This document shows positions 1 to 5,307 of a stretch of DNA of 5,480 bases, one piece after another. The notes beneath the pieces are model-generated. The model was not told where the DNA came from. It worked only from the letters and a program-made list of their open reading frames with translations, and did not search any database. The DNA is taken from NCBI GenBank assembly GCA_017515355.1, contig JAFWGD010000217.1, positions 1-5,480 of the forward strand, in the 5' to 3' direction. Both the position numbers and the translations under genes were made by a program. The stretch comes from Coriobacteriales bacterium. GTDB taxonomy: Bacteria > Actinomycetota > Coriobacteriia > Coriobacteriales > CADBOM01. Position 1 is the stretch's first letter, and every line of letters begins with the position of its first letter.

Positions 1-236
1 CCGGCGGCCTTGATCTTCTCGGAATCCACCTTGCTGGCGAGGTCGCCCTCGATCACAGCGAAGGAGTACTTGCTGCGCAGGGCCTCGATGGTGGCCAGTA
101 TCGTCGATGTCTTGCCAGATCCCGGTGACGCCAAGATATTGAGCATGAAGATGCCGTGGGCATCGAGGAGCGCACGGTTTTCCTCAGCGAGGCGATCGTT
201 CTTGTCGAGGATCGGCTTTCCTATATCGAGTTGCAT
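1..236 (-). CDS. hypB: Hydrogenase nickel incorporation GTPase HypB (N-terminal part, runs off the left edge)
   Basis: HypB is a cytoplasmic SIMIBI-class GTPase that works with HypA to insert nickel into the [NiFe] hydrogenase large subunit. Only the first 78 residues are present. The P-loop is clear at residues 33-41 (SPGSGKTST), preceded by the family's hydrophobic strand (FMLNILA). A second strand ends in EGD (FAVIEGD, about residues 61-67), as expected for HypB, followed by SKVDSEKIKAA, where related proteins have their AxRI segment. The ATG at 236 is supported by AAAGGGA a few bases upstream. No N-terminal CxxCGC metal motif and no His-rich stretch is present, so this looks like the short, non-nickel-storing form. 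UreG and ArgK-type GTPases share the fold, but the N-terminal segment (KNDRLAEENRALLDAHGIF) and the adjacent hypA favour HypB. The gene lies 268 bases downstream of hypA, an unusually wide gap. Truncation here is the window edge, not a mutation. Confidence 0.9.
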   Translation of the reverse strand, partial: MQLDIGKPILDKNDRLAEENRALLDAHGIFMLNILASPGSGKTSTILATIEALRSKYSFAVIEGDLASKVDSEKIKAA

Positions 237-504
237 GCGAGTCCCTTTCGGCCGAGTGAGTTTGCGCTAAACGTTAGCACCTCGTTCTTAACCAATTCAA
301 AAATGCACGCCAAATCGAATCCAAATGGGTACGATACGATTTTTTAGGATATACCAAACGGAAACGCAACTACAACCAAACGCAAGAGGCAATTCGGGCA
401 GGATGCCATCCAACGCAGCCGAATCGACATTTCAAGCGGTTCTGGGGTTTGCGAGGGCTTGCGGGAAATCCTCTTTTAAGCGCCCTATATTAATACTTCG
501 CGCG
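237..504. other. 268-base hypA-hypB intergenic region without a convincing gene
   Basis: This stretch between the hypA stop and the hypB start is more AT-rich than its neighbours. It contains no convincing coding region and no intrinsic terminator. Visible elements are a perfect 5-bp dyad GGATG-C-CATCC at 401-411, a dyad GCTAA-ACG-TTAGC at 266-278, an 8-base direct repeat AAACGCAA at 362-369 and 378-385, a 7-base repeat CCAAACG at 354-360 and 376-382, and AT-rich patches at 485-497 and 341-353. It may hold a promoter or regulatory leader for hypB. No known riboswitch fold is recognisable by eye. Confidence 0.6.
341..375 (-). promoter_or_regulatory. Possible weak promoter for hypB
   Basis: On the minus strand TTGTAG (370-375) is followed after 16 bases by TATATC (348-353). 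Overlapping it, TTGCGT (364-369) is followed after 17 bases by TAAAAA (341-346). Each pair matches the sigma-70 consensus only in part. The position would give a leader of roughly 100 bases before hypB. The wide gap after hypA makes a separate promoter plausible, but the match is weak and this is a guess from position and AT content. Confidence 0.25.
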
Positions 505-849
505 CTATATATCGACTTCGATCGAGTCGATGTACATCTCCTTGCCAGAGATGATGTCAGTGAGCGGATTGCCGCATTCGGGGCACGCTCGGTTGTAGAA
601 TCCGTGCTCGAATTCGACGCCGCATTCGGGGCATCGCGAGCGCGGCTTGATGAAATCGATCGTGAGCTTGGCGCCTTCGCACAGCGTTCCCTCGGATAGC
701 GCCTCGAGCGCGAAGATCATGGCCTCTTCGACCACCTGGGCCATCTCCCCGATGGTCAGCTTGATCTCAACGACGCGGCTTGCACCAGCCTCGGCGGCGG
801 AGGAATTGACGGTGTCGAGGATGGAGCTCATCAACCCGAACTCGTGCAT
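505..849 (-). CDS. hypA: Hydrogenase maturation nickel metallochaperone HypA
   Basis: HypA (114 residues, the family's usual length) binds nickel and passes it, with HypB, to the precursor of the [NiFe] hydrogenase large subunit in the cytoplasm. The N-terminus begins M-H-E, so the nickel ligand His2 and the conserved Glu3 are in place. The motif IGEMAQVVEEAMIFALEAL (33-51) matches the conserved vGE..gV...l.faFe.l core. The structural zinc site is complete, with two CPEC motifs giving Cys73, Cys76, Cys89 and Cys92. The ATG at 849 is one base after the tatC stop (TAG-C-ATG), with GAGGG inside the end of tatC as ribosome binding site, so translation is probably coupled to tatC. HybF-type paralogues share this architecture and cannot be excluded, but hypA is the right general name. 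The reading frame looks intact. Confidence 0.95.
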   Translation of the reverse strand: MHEFGLMSSILDTVNSSAAEAGASRVVEIKLTIGEMAQVVEEAMIFALEALSEGTLCEGAKLTIDFIKPRSRCPECGVEFEHGFYNRACPECGNPLTDIISGKEMYIDSIEVDI

Positions 850-850
850 G

Positions 851-1645
851 CTAGCCCTCGCTGCTCTCAGTGATGGCTAGCGATTCGTCCTCCTCGAGTT
901 CCTGGCGCGCGATCCTGCGGCGCAGCACCAGCCTCGCAAGGCCCAGCGAGAGCTCGTAGAGCCCCACCATCGCCGCGAACAGCAGAAGCATCGGAATCGG
1001 CGAGGCATCGGGGGTAGCGAAGGCGCAGACGATCATCAGGGTGATGTAGACGACGCGCCAGCTCTTGCGCAGCTTCTTGTACGGCACGATGTTGAAGACG
1101 ATCAGGTAGAAGATGACCAGCGGGAGCTCGAACGCGAATCCGAAAACCAGCTCGAACATCAGGATCACCCCGATGTACTTCGCCGCGTCGGCAATGATCG
1201 ACGCGAAGGCGGCGGTCTGCGCCAGGAGCCACTGGAACGCCGGAGTGAGGATGATGTAGTAGCAGAAGACGTTTCCGCCGATGAAGAGGAAGACCCCGGC
1301 GAAGAAGGTTGGAACCACCCACTTGCGCTCGTTGGGCTTTAGCGCCGGAAGGAAGAACGCGAGGAACTGCCAGATCCAAATCGGGGAGGTGACCATGACC
1401 GCGCCGACGAAGGAGACCTTGAACCTCAGGACGAAGCCCCCGACCGGGTCGAAGATGTTGACGCCATTCGCTGCGCCTCCCGGGATGAACCTCTCGATCG
1501 GACGAAGCAGGAAGTCTATCAGGTACGGCGAGAAGAAGTAGATCGCGATGGTGAAGACCAGCAGCGACACCGCGATTATGACCAGTCTGCGGCGCAGCTC
1601 TGAGAAATGCGCCATGATTGGCATCCTAGCCTCACCGATCGGCAT
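851..1645 (-). CDS. tatC: Twin-arginine translocase subunit TatC
   Basis: TatC is the six-helix membrane core that recognises twin-arginine signal peptides and, with TatA-type proteins, exports folded proteins. The 264 residues show the cytoplasmic N-terminal motif HFSELRRRL (13-21), hydrophobic helices near 21-40, 76-98, 111-133, 159-185, 195-211 and 214-236, the loop FFLPALKPNERK (97-108) with Glu106 at the position of the signal-peptide-binding Glu103 of E. coli, FAFELP (170-175) with the conserved intramembrane Glu173, and ATPD (210-213). A basic then acidic tail ends the protein. Two starts are possible. The ATG at 1645 lacks a clear Shine-Dalgarno. The in-frame ATG at 1624 has GGTGAGG just upstream. 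I keep 1645 because the ARMP segment before the first motif resembles conserved actinobacterial TatC N-termini, so Met8 would be internal. It starts 15 bases after tatA and ends one base before hypA, so the three are very likely cotranscribed. Confidence 0.96.
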   Translation of the reverse strand: MPIGEARMPIMAHFSELRRRLVIIAVSLLVFTIAIYFFSPYLIDFLLRPIERFIPGGAANGVNIFDPVGGFVLRFKVSFVGAVMVTSPIWIWQFLAFFLPALKPNERKWVVPTFFAGVFLFIGGNVFCYYIILTPAFQWLLAQTAAFASIIADAAKYIGVILMFELVFGFAFELPLVIFYLIVFNIVPYKKLRKSWRVVYITLMIVCAFATPDASPIPMLLLFAAMVGLYELSLGLARLVLRRRIARQELEEDESLAITESSEG

Positions 1646-1660
1646 GGCGTTCGAGCGTGC

Positions 1661-2203
1661 CTAGGCGCGCTCTCCCTCCTCTCCGGACTCAGGTTCGGGC
1701 TCGGGTTGCGGTTCTGGCTGCGGCTCGAGCTCTGGCTGCGGCTCGAGCTCAGACTGAGGCTCCTCCGCAGGCTCTTCCGCTGGTGCGGGCTCCTCGATTG
1801 CCTCCAGAGGCTCCTCAGCGGGCTCAGAGGGCACGTTTTGCTCGAGCTCTAAGTTGGTCTCGGCGGGAGCATCATCGACCGTCTCAGCGGATTCAGCGAG
1901 CTCTTGGGGCTCGGTCTCAGCCTCGCCCTCGGCCTCTTCCTCATCCGTTGGAATGATCTCTTCCATCTTGTCCGCTATCGTAGCGAGCTTGTCTAGGGCG
2001 ACGAAGGGATTCTTCGAAGCCTCCCTGAGGCTCGCCGAATCCAGGCCCTCCTTCTTGAGGGTCTCGTCGACCTTCTCCTTCGCACCGTTGAATTGGTTGA
2101 TCGCCTTGCCGATGCTCTTGCCGATCTCGGGCAGCCTCTTCGGACCGAAGATGATGAAGGCGAACAGGACGATCACCAATATTTCAGGAAATCCGATATG
2201 CAT
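1661..2203 (-). CDS. tatA: Sec-independent translocase subunit, TatA/TatB family, with long acidic tail
   Basis: This is the single-span Tat component that oligomerises with TatC to make the passage for folded proteins. Residues 4-19 form the short membrane helix with a glutamate at position 7. The hinge FGPKRLPEIG (19-28) and a basic amphipathic helix (about 28-50, GKSIGKAINQF) follow. FGPKRLPE mixes TatA-like (FG) and TatB-like (GPxRLP) features, so the protein could serve both roles, as in minimal TatAC systems; no second Tat A/B gene is in the window. Residues 86-180 are a disordered Glu/Pro/Ala tail, ending in repeats such as ELEPQP and PEPQPEPEPE. At 180 residues it is about twice a typical TatA and close to TatB length. 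The ATG at 2203 has AGGG about six bases upstream. It lies between the TPR gene (40-base gap) and tatC (15-base gap). Confidence 0.93.
   Translation of the reverse strand: MHIGFPEILVIVLFAFIIFGPKRLPEIGKSIGKAINQFNGAKEKVDETLKKEGLDSASLREASKNPFVALDKLATIADKMEEIIPTDEEEAEGEAETEPQELAESAETVDDAPAETNLELEQNVPSEPAEEPLEAIEEPAPAEEPAEEPQSELEPQPELEPQPEPQPEPEPESGEEGERA
1713..1748 (-). repeat. Two perfect 18-base tandem repeats in the tatA tail
   Basis: The plus-strand unit TCTGGCTGCGGCTCGAGC occurs at 1713-1730 and again, identically, at 1731-1748. In tatA it encodes consecutive six-residue blocks of the ELEPQP type. Flanking DNA on both sides carries degenerate copies. The unit length is a multiple of three, so gain or loss of copies would keep the frame. 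Confidence 0.9.
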
Positions 2204-2243
2204 TTCGCCCTAATCCTCTCGAAGAAGCCAGGTGCGCGAAAGC

Positions 2244-2942
2244 CTACTGCAGACTCTCGAGCTGGTAGGCGGCGAGCTGGCCGGCATCGCTGTCCGGGTC
2301 GAGGTCGACCGCCTTCTGGTACGCCTCGACCGCCGCGTCGTTATCGCCGATGCCGCTTAGCGCGTAGCCCAAAGCGGCCCAGGCGTCCGCGTTGGAATCA
2401 TCGACGGCCACGGCGTCCTTGAGCGCTGGAATCGCGGCCTCGTAGTTGCCGGCGAAGGCATTCGCCACCGCATAGTTGAACTGCGCCTCAGGCAGAGCAG
2501 AGAGGTCTCCGTACGCCTCGTAATGCTCGACTGCCTCGTTGAACATCGTGCTCGATTCGTAGTTGGACTTCTGGATCCTGCCCATGAAGATCGCCTGGCC
2601 CCAGGCGAGGAACTCGTCTGCGATCTCTATCTGCAGCTCGGTTTTATCGGGGTTCGCATCGAGCTCGCTGTGCAGCTCCTCGATCTTGGCAGCGAAATCC
2701 TCGTCCTTCTGCGAGCGATTGCTGCAGCTCATGAGGCCGGAGAGCGACGGGAGCGCGAAGAGCAGGACGAGCAGCGCGCAAACGAGAATGGTGAAGGTCT
2801 TCTTCAGCGCGCTCTTAGTGGCCTCTTGCCTCTGCTTGGCCTCTCTCTTGGCCGAAACCTCGGGCTTGACCTCGGTGCTGGCGCTTCTTGCCATTCGCTT
2901 TGCGTGGTTGCTCTTGTTCTTGGTGGTGTTCCTCTTCGACAT
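2244..2942 (-). CDS. Single-pass membrane protein with extracytoplasmic TPR repeats, function unknown
   Basis: I do not recognise a named family. The 232-residue protein has a strongly basic, polar N-terminus (1-48, rich in Lys and Arg), one hydrophobic helix at about 50-72 (TILVCALLVLLFALPSLSGL), a charged linker, and at least two TPR-like helix pairs: about 152-181 (FNYAVANAFAGNYEAAIPAL) and 185-216 (AWAALGYALSGIGDNDAAVE, closing with YQKAVDLDPD). A degenerate repeat may lie at 84-145. By the positive-inside rule the N-terminus is cytoplasmic and the TPRs face outwards. LMSC at 70-73 vaguely resembles a lipobox, but the 46-residue basic lead is too long and Met at -2 is unusual. TPR domains bind proteins, so an assembly or envelope scaffold role is possible, but that is inference. 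The ATG at 2942 has GGGA about eight bases upstream. It sits first in the apparent unit with tatA, tatC and hypA. Confidence 0.85.
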   Translation of the reverse strand: MSKRNTTKNKSNHAKRMARSASTEVKPEVSAKREAKQRQEATKSALKKTFTILVCALLVLLFALPSLSGLMSCSNRSQKDEDFAAKIEELHSELDANPDKTELQIEIADEFLAWGQAIFMGRIQKSNYESSTMFNEAVEHYEAYGDLSALPEAQFNYAVANAFAGNYEAAIPALKDAVAVDDSNADAWAALGYALSGIGDNDAAVEAYQKAVDLDPDSDAGQLAAYQLESLQ

Positions 2943-2970
2943 TTGCTGTTCCCATCGTCGTCGAATAAAC

Positions 2971-3000
2971 GGCCTTAACTTTTAAATATTACTACGCAAT
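2971..3000 (-). promoter_or_regulatory. AT-rich likely promoter region for the TPR-tatA-tatC-hypA unit
   Basis: The 74-base gap between pgi and the TPR gene contains an AT-rich block at 2978-2993. On the minus strand it reads GTAATATTTAAAAGTT, with TAATAT at 2986-2991 as a possible -10 box and TTGCGT at 2994-2999 upstream. No pair of boxes has both good matches and correct spacing, so the exact promoter is undecided. The location and base composition are the main evidence. Confidence 0.3.
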
Positions 3001-3016
3001 CGGGCGTTTCTCGCCT

Positions 3017-4660
3017 TCAGGGTAGGCATTTGGCAACCAGATCGAGCAAATCGTCGAGCGCATCGGCATCGCATCTAGGCAGATTGACGTGCACCACGCG
3101 CCTTTCGCGCTCGGACAACGCCGCGAAATCGCCAGCCGCCTGCGCGTAAGTGAGGTTGTCGAGGGTCTTTTCCACCTCGCCGTATGCTCCGGCTTCCGAA
3201 TCCTCTGCGCTCACGATCAGGAACAGTCCCTTGTTCGGGCCGCCCTTCTGGTACTGGCCGATCGAGTGAAGATAGCGTGGACCCATCTCAAGGCATGTAG
3301 GACAGCCCAAACCATCGAAGATCATCCTTCGCAGGGTCTTCAAACGCCCGAAGATCGATTCGCTCGTGCGCGGCAAGAAGGCGTCGATCGCGCAGTAATC
3401 GCCTGGTTCGACCATGGAGAAGAGCGCGGCGAGCGCCTCTCCTTGCGAGGCGTCGCGCTCGCACGGAAGGGCCAGCGATGCCGTGGAGGCGGCCCTCATG
3501 CCAAGCGAGATCTCATCGCGCCAGATGGCCCTCGCAGCCTTCTTGGCAGCCTCGACGTTGGGCTGGTTGAACGGGTCGACCTCGAGCATGATCGCAATCA
3601 TCGAGATTGCGTACTCCCAGATGATGAACTGCATCGCGAGATCGATGCCCGTGAGGATCGGAACGTGCAGATGCGGGATATCGACGCCGGGAGAGGCCCC
3701 TATGAGGCTCGGGTCGGAAGATGCGATGATGGAGAAGCCGTTCTCATCGTCCTCGGAAAGCAGGCGGAAGCCTGGCTCGACGCTGACGAGGATTCCCTTT
3801 CCCTGCTTGCCAAGCGATTCGCAGACGAGCTGGGCCGCCCAGAGGCCGAAGCCCAGAGAGCCTTGGTTGACAGCAAGGTGCATGATGTCGCGCCCGTTGT
3901 AGAGCAGGCTGACGAGCCCTGCCGCCAGCGAGATCGCGGGGTTGCTCGGATCGTCGAGCCCGCAGAGGGCCTCGCAGCTCCTGCAGCGATCGACGAGCTC
4001 GACCACGTCGATGCCCATGAGCGCAAACGGCAGCAGGCCGACCACGGAGAGCGCAGAATACCTGCCCCCGATGTCGCCCTCGCCATTGAAGACCTTGGAG
4101 ATTCCCCGCTCACGGGCGCTTTCCTCCAGGCGCGTGCCGGCATCGGTGATTGCGATGAAGCGGTTTGCGGCGCTGCGGCCGAGCTCGCTGCAAACCGATC
4201 TCCACACGTACTCGAAGATCGCCATCGTATCGACGGTGGTGCCCGACTTCGAGGAGACGATGAAGGCCGAGTGCGCGAAATCCGCGCCCGCAAGCTCGTT
4301 GACTATGTCAGAGGGAAGGGTCGAATCCATGGCGTGGAAGCGCAGTGGCATCTTGCCTTGGGATTCGAGGAAGGTCGCCATCGCCACGGCGGCCTGCATC
4401 GTTCCGCCGACGCCGATCAGGAAGAGGTCTGAGAGCCCCTCCCCCGAAATCGAACTGGCGAACTCAGCTATCGATGAGGGATCGATTGGAGGGTTGGCGC
4501 ACAGATCGGTCCAACCCATGGAGTTGCTCGCGCTTTCAAGCGCCTTGGCGGAGAAATCGAAAAGCGTGGGATCGCCTTGGGCGATGCGCGATGCCGCACG
4601 CATCGAGATGAACTCATTCGTCAGGTATTCGATATCGGTGAACGCACGGTTCTCAGCCAT
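3017..4660 (-). CDS. pgi: Glucose-6-phosphate isomerase, type resembling the Pgi half of Tal-Pgi fusions
   Basis: The enzyme interconverts glucose 6-phosphate and fructose 6-phosphate in the cytoplasm, linking glycolysis, gluconeogenesis and the pentose phosphate pathway. The 547 residues show two sugar-isomerase (SIS) domains: the first has LIGVGG (81-86) and the phosphate-binding SSKSGTT (136-142), followed by DIGGRYS (196-202). The second has ESLGKQGKGI (281-290), with Glu281 at the position of the catalytic base, and FNQPNVEAAK (364-373), corresponding to the FDQxGVExxK signature with its active-site lysine. The late motif GPRYLHSIGQYQKGGPNKG (460-478) and AQAAGDF (506-512) match the isomerase half of transaldolase-Pgi fusions rather than E. 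coli-type Pgi. No transaldolase part precedes it. IGVGGTMQA replaces the usual GGSSL at the first SIS loop, and I see no clear counterpart of the ring-opening His. The ATG at 4660 has GGAG eight bases upstream and follows the rplQ terminator closely. Confidence 0.93.
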   Translation of the reverse strand: MAENRAFTDIEYLTNEFISMRAASRIAQGDPTLFDFSAKALESASNSMGWTDLCANPPIDPSSIAEFASSISGEGLSDLFLIGVGGTMQAAVAMATFLESQGKMPLRFHAMDSTLPSDIVNELAGADFAHSAFIVSSKSGTTVDTMAIFEYVWRSVCSELGRSAANRFIAITDAGTRLEESARERGISKVFNGEGDIGGRYSALSVVGLLPFALMGIDVVELVDRCRSCEALCGLDDPSNPAISLAAGLVSLLYNGRDIMHLAVNQGSLGFGLWAAQLVCESLGKQGKGILVSVEPGFRLLSEDDENGFSIIASSDPSLIGASPGVDIPHLHVPILTGIDLAMQFIIWEYAISMIAIMLEVDPFNQPNVEAAKKAARAIWRDEISLGMRAASTASLALPCERDASQGEALAALFSMVEPGDYCAIDAFLPRTSESIFGRLKTLRRMIFDGLGCPTCLEMGPRYLHSIGQYQKGGPNKGLFLIVSAEDSEAGAYGEVEKTLDNLTYAQAAGDFAALSERERRVVHVNLPRCDADALDDLLDLVAKCLP

Positions 4661-4684
4661 ATGGCGCTCCGGTTCGCGTTGCGT

Positions 4685-4720
4685 GAAAAGACCGGGGAGG
4701 AATCGCTCCTCTCCCGGTCT
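4685..4720 (-). terminator. Intrinsic terminator after rplQ
   Basis: On the minus strand an 8-bp GC-rich outer stem (AGACCGGG at 4713-4720 with CCCGGTCT at 4689-4696), a one-base A bulge at 4712 and a 5-bp inner stem (GAGGA with TCCTC) enclose a five-base loop (4702-4706). The stem runs directly into TTTT (4686-4689, sharing one T with the stem) and a C. It begins 20 bases after the rplQ stop and should end the rpoA-rplQ transcript. The opposite strand lacks a following T-run, so it works in one direction. Confidence 0.88.
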
Positions 4721-4740
4721 CGATGTCTTCTTTCGAAAGC

Positions 4741-5289
4741 CTACTCGGCGGCTTCCTCGGCCTCGTCGACAGCCTCTTCGGCCTCTTCCGCAGCCTCTTC
4801 GATGGCCTCTTCGGCATCCTCGAAGTCGAAGTCGTCGTCATCGTCGAACTTCAGGCTCTCGTCGATCTCGACGGGCTTCTTCGACTCCTCGGCCTTGACG
4901 GGCTCATCGGCCTTCTTCTTGGGGGTCACCGGCTCGGTGACGAGCTCGACGATGACCATGGGAGCGTTGTCGCCCTTGCGGTTTCCGAGCTTATAGATCC
5001 TGGTGTATCCACCATTGCGGCCCTCATACATGCCCTGCGCGACCTTCTCGAAGACCTCGCGGACAACTTCCTTGTCTCCAACCTTGGCGATTGCAAGACG
5101 GCGGGAATGCACGTCGCCGCGCTTTGCCCAAGTGATCACGCGATCGACCTCGCCGCGGATCTCCTTGGCGCGGGTCTCGGTGGTCTTGATGCGGTCGTTG
5201 GCAAGCAGAGCACAGGTCAGGCTCTTCTTCATGGCCTTGGTATGGCTGGCATCTGTTCCCAGCTTGCGACCCTTAACGCGATGTCTCAT
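4741..5289 (-). CDS. rplQ: 50S ribosomal protein L17 (bL17) with acidic C-terminal extension
   Basis: L17 is a structural protein of the large ribosomal subunit, near the exit tunnel. The bL17 core is complete at residues 1-118: MRHRVKGRKLG at the start, LxxNDRIKTTETRAKEIR at 29-46 carrying the family signature, and GGYTRIYKLGNRKGDNAPM at 93-111. Residues 119-182 are an added tail: a Lys/Pro/Glu-rich linker, then a run of aspartates (149-153) and Glu/Ala repeats (EEAAEEAEEAVDEAEEAAE). Many bacterial L17 proteins stop at about 120-130 residues. Longer acidic or Ala/Glu tails are familiar in Actinobacteria, so the tail is probably genuine. The ATG at 5289 has an excellent AGGAGA nine bases upstream. 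It follows rpoA by 18 bases in the standard rpoA-rplQ order and is followed by an intrinsic terminator. Confidence 0.97.
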   Translation of the reverse strand: MRHRVKGRKLGTDASHTKAMKKSLTCALLANDRIKTTETRAKEIRGEVDRVITWAKRGDVHSRRLAIAKVGDKEVVREVFEKVAQGMYEGRNGGYTRIYKLGNRKGDNAPMVIVELVTEPVTPKKKADEPVKAEESKKPVEIDESLKFDDDDDFDFEDAEEAIEEAAEEAEEAVDEAEEAAE

Positions 5290-5307
5290 TTTAGTGTCTC
5301 CTACTTA

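Noticed and set aside
344..430. A 28-codon minus-strand frame (starting MSIRLRWMASCPNC) in the hypA-hypB gap
   Set aside because: It has no ribosome binding site (CGCTTGAA precedes the ATG), no recognisable family and a length easily reached by chance, despite the CPNC motif and a hydrophobic end.
325..699. A plus-strand 124-codon frame overlapping hypA
   Set aside because: It is antisense to most of hypA, has no family resemblance, and its upstream part lies in non-coding DNA; it is a chance open frame.
851..1624. Shorter tatC starting at the in-frame ATG at 1624
   Set aside because: It has the better Shine-Dalgarno (GGTGAGG), but the residues it would drop contain an ARMP-type segment that resembles conserved actinobacterial TatC N-termini. 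It is kept as an alternative in the tatC entry.
2724..2735. Lipoprotein signal (LMSC) in the TPR protein
   Set aside because: The cysteine follows a 46-residue basic lead and a full-length membrane helix, and Met at the -2 position is atypical; a simple membrane anchor fits better.
3003..3015. Hairpin GGCG-AGAAA-CGCC just after the pgi stop as a terminator
   Set aside because: The stem is only 4 bp and no T-run follows on the minus strand. It is too weak to call, so whether pgi reads into the TPR gene remains open.
3089..4432. A 447-codon open frame on the plus strand opposite pgi
   Set aside because: Its translation is Arg/Asp/Glu/His-rich without any recognisable domain. It is fully antisense to a well-supported enzyme gene, as expected for long shadow frames in GC-rich DNA.
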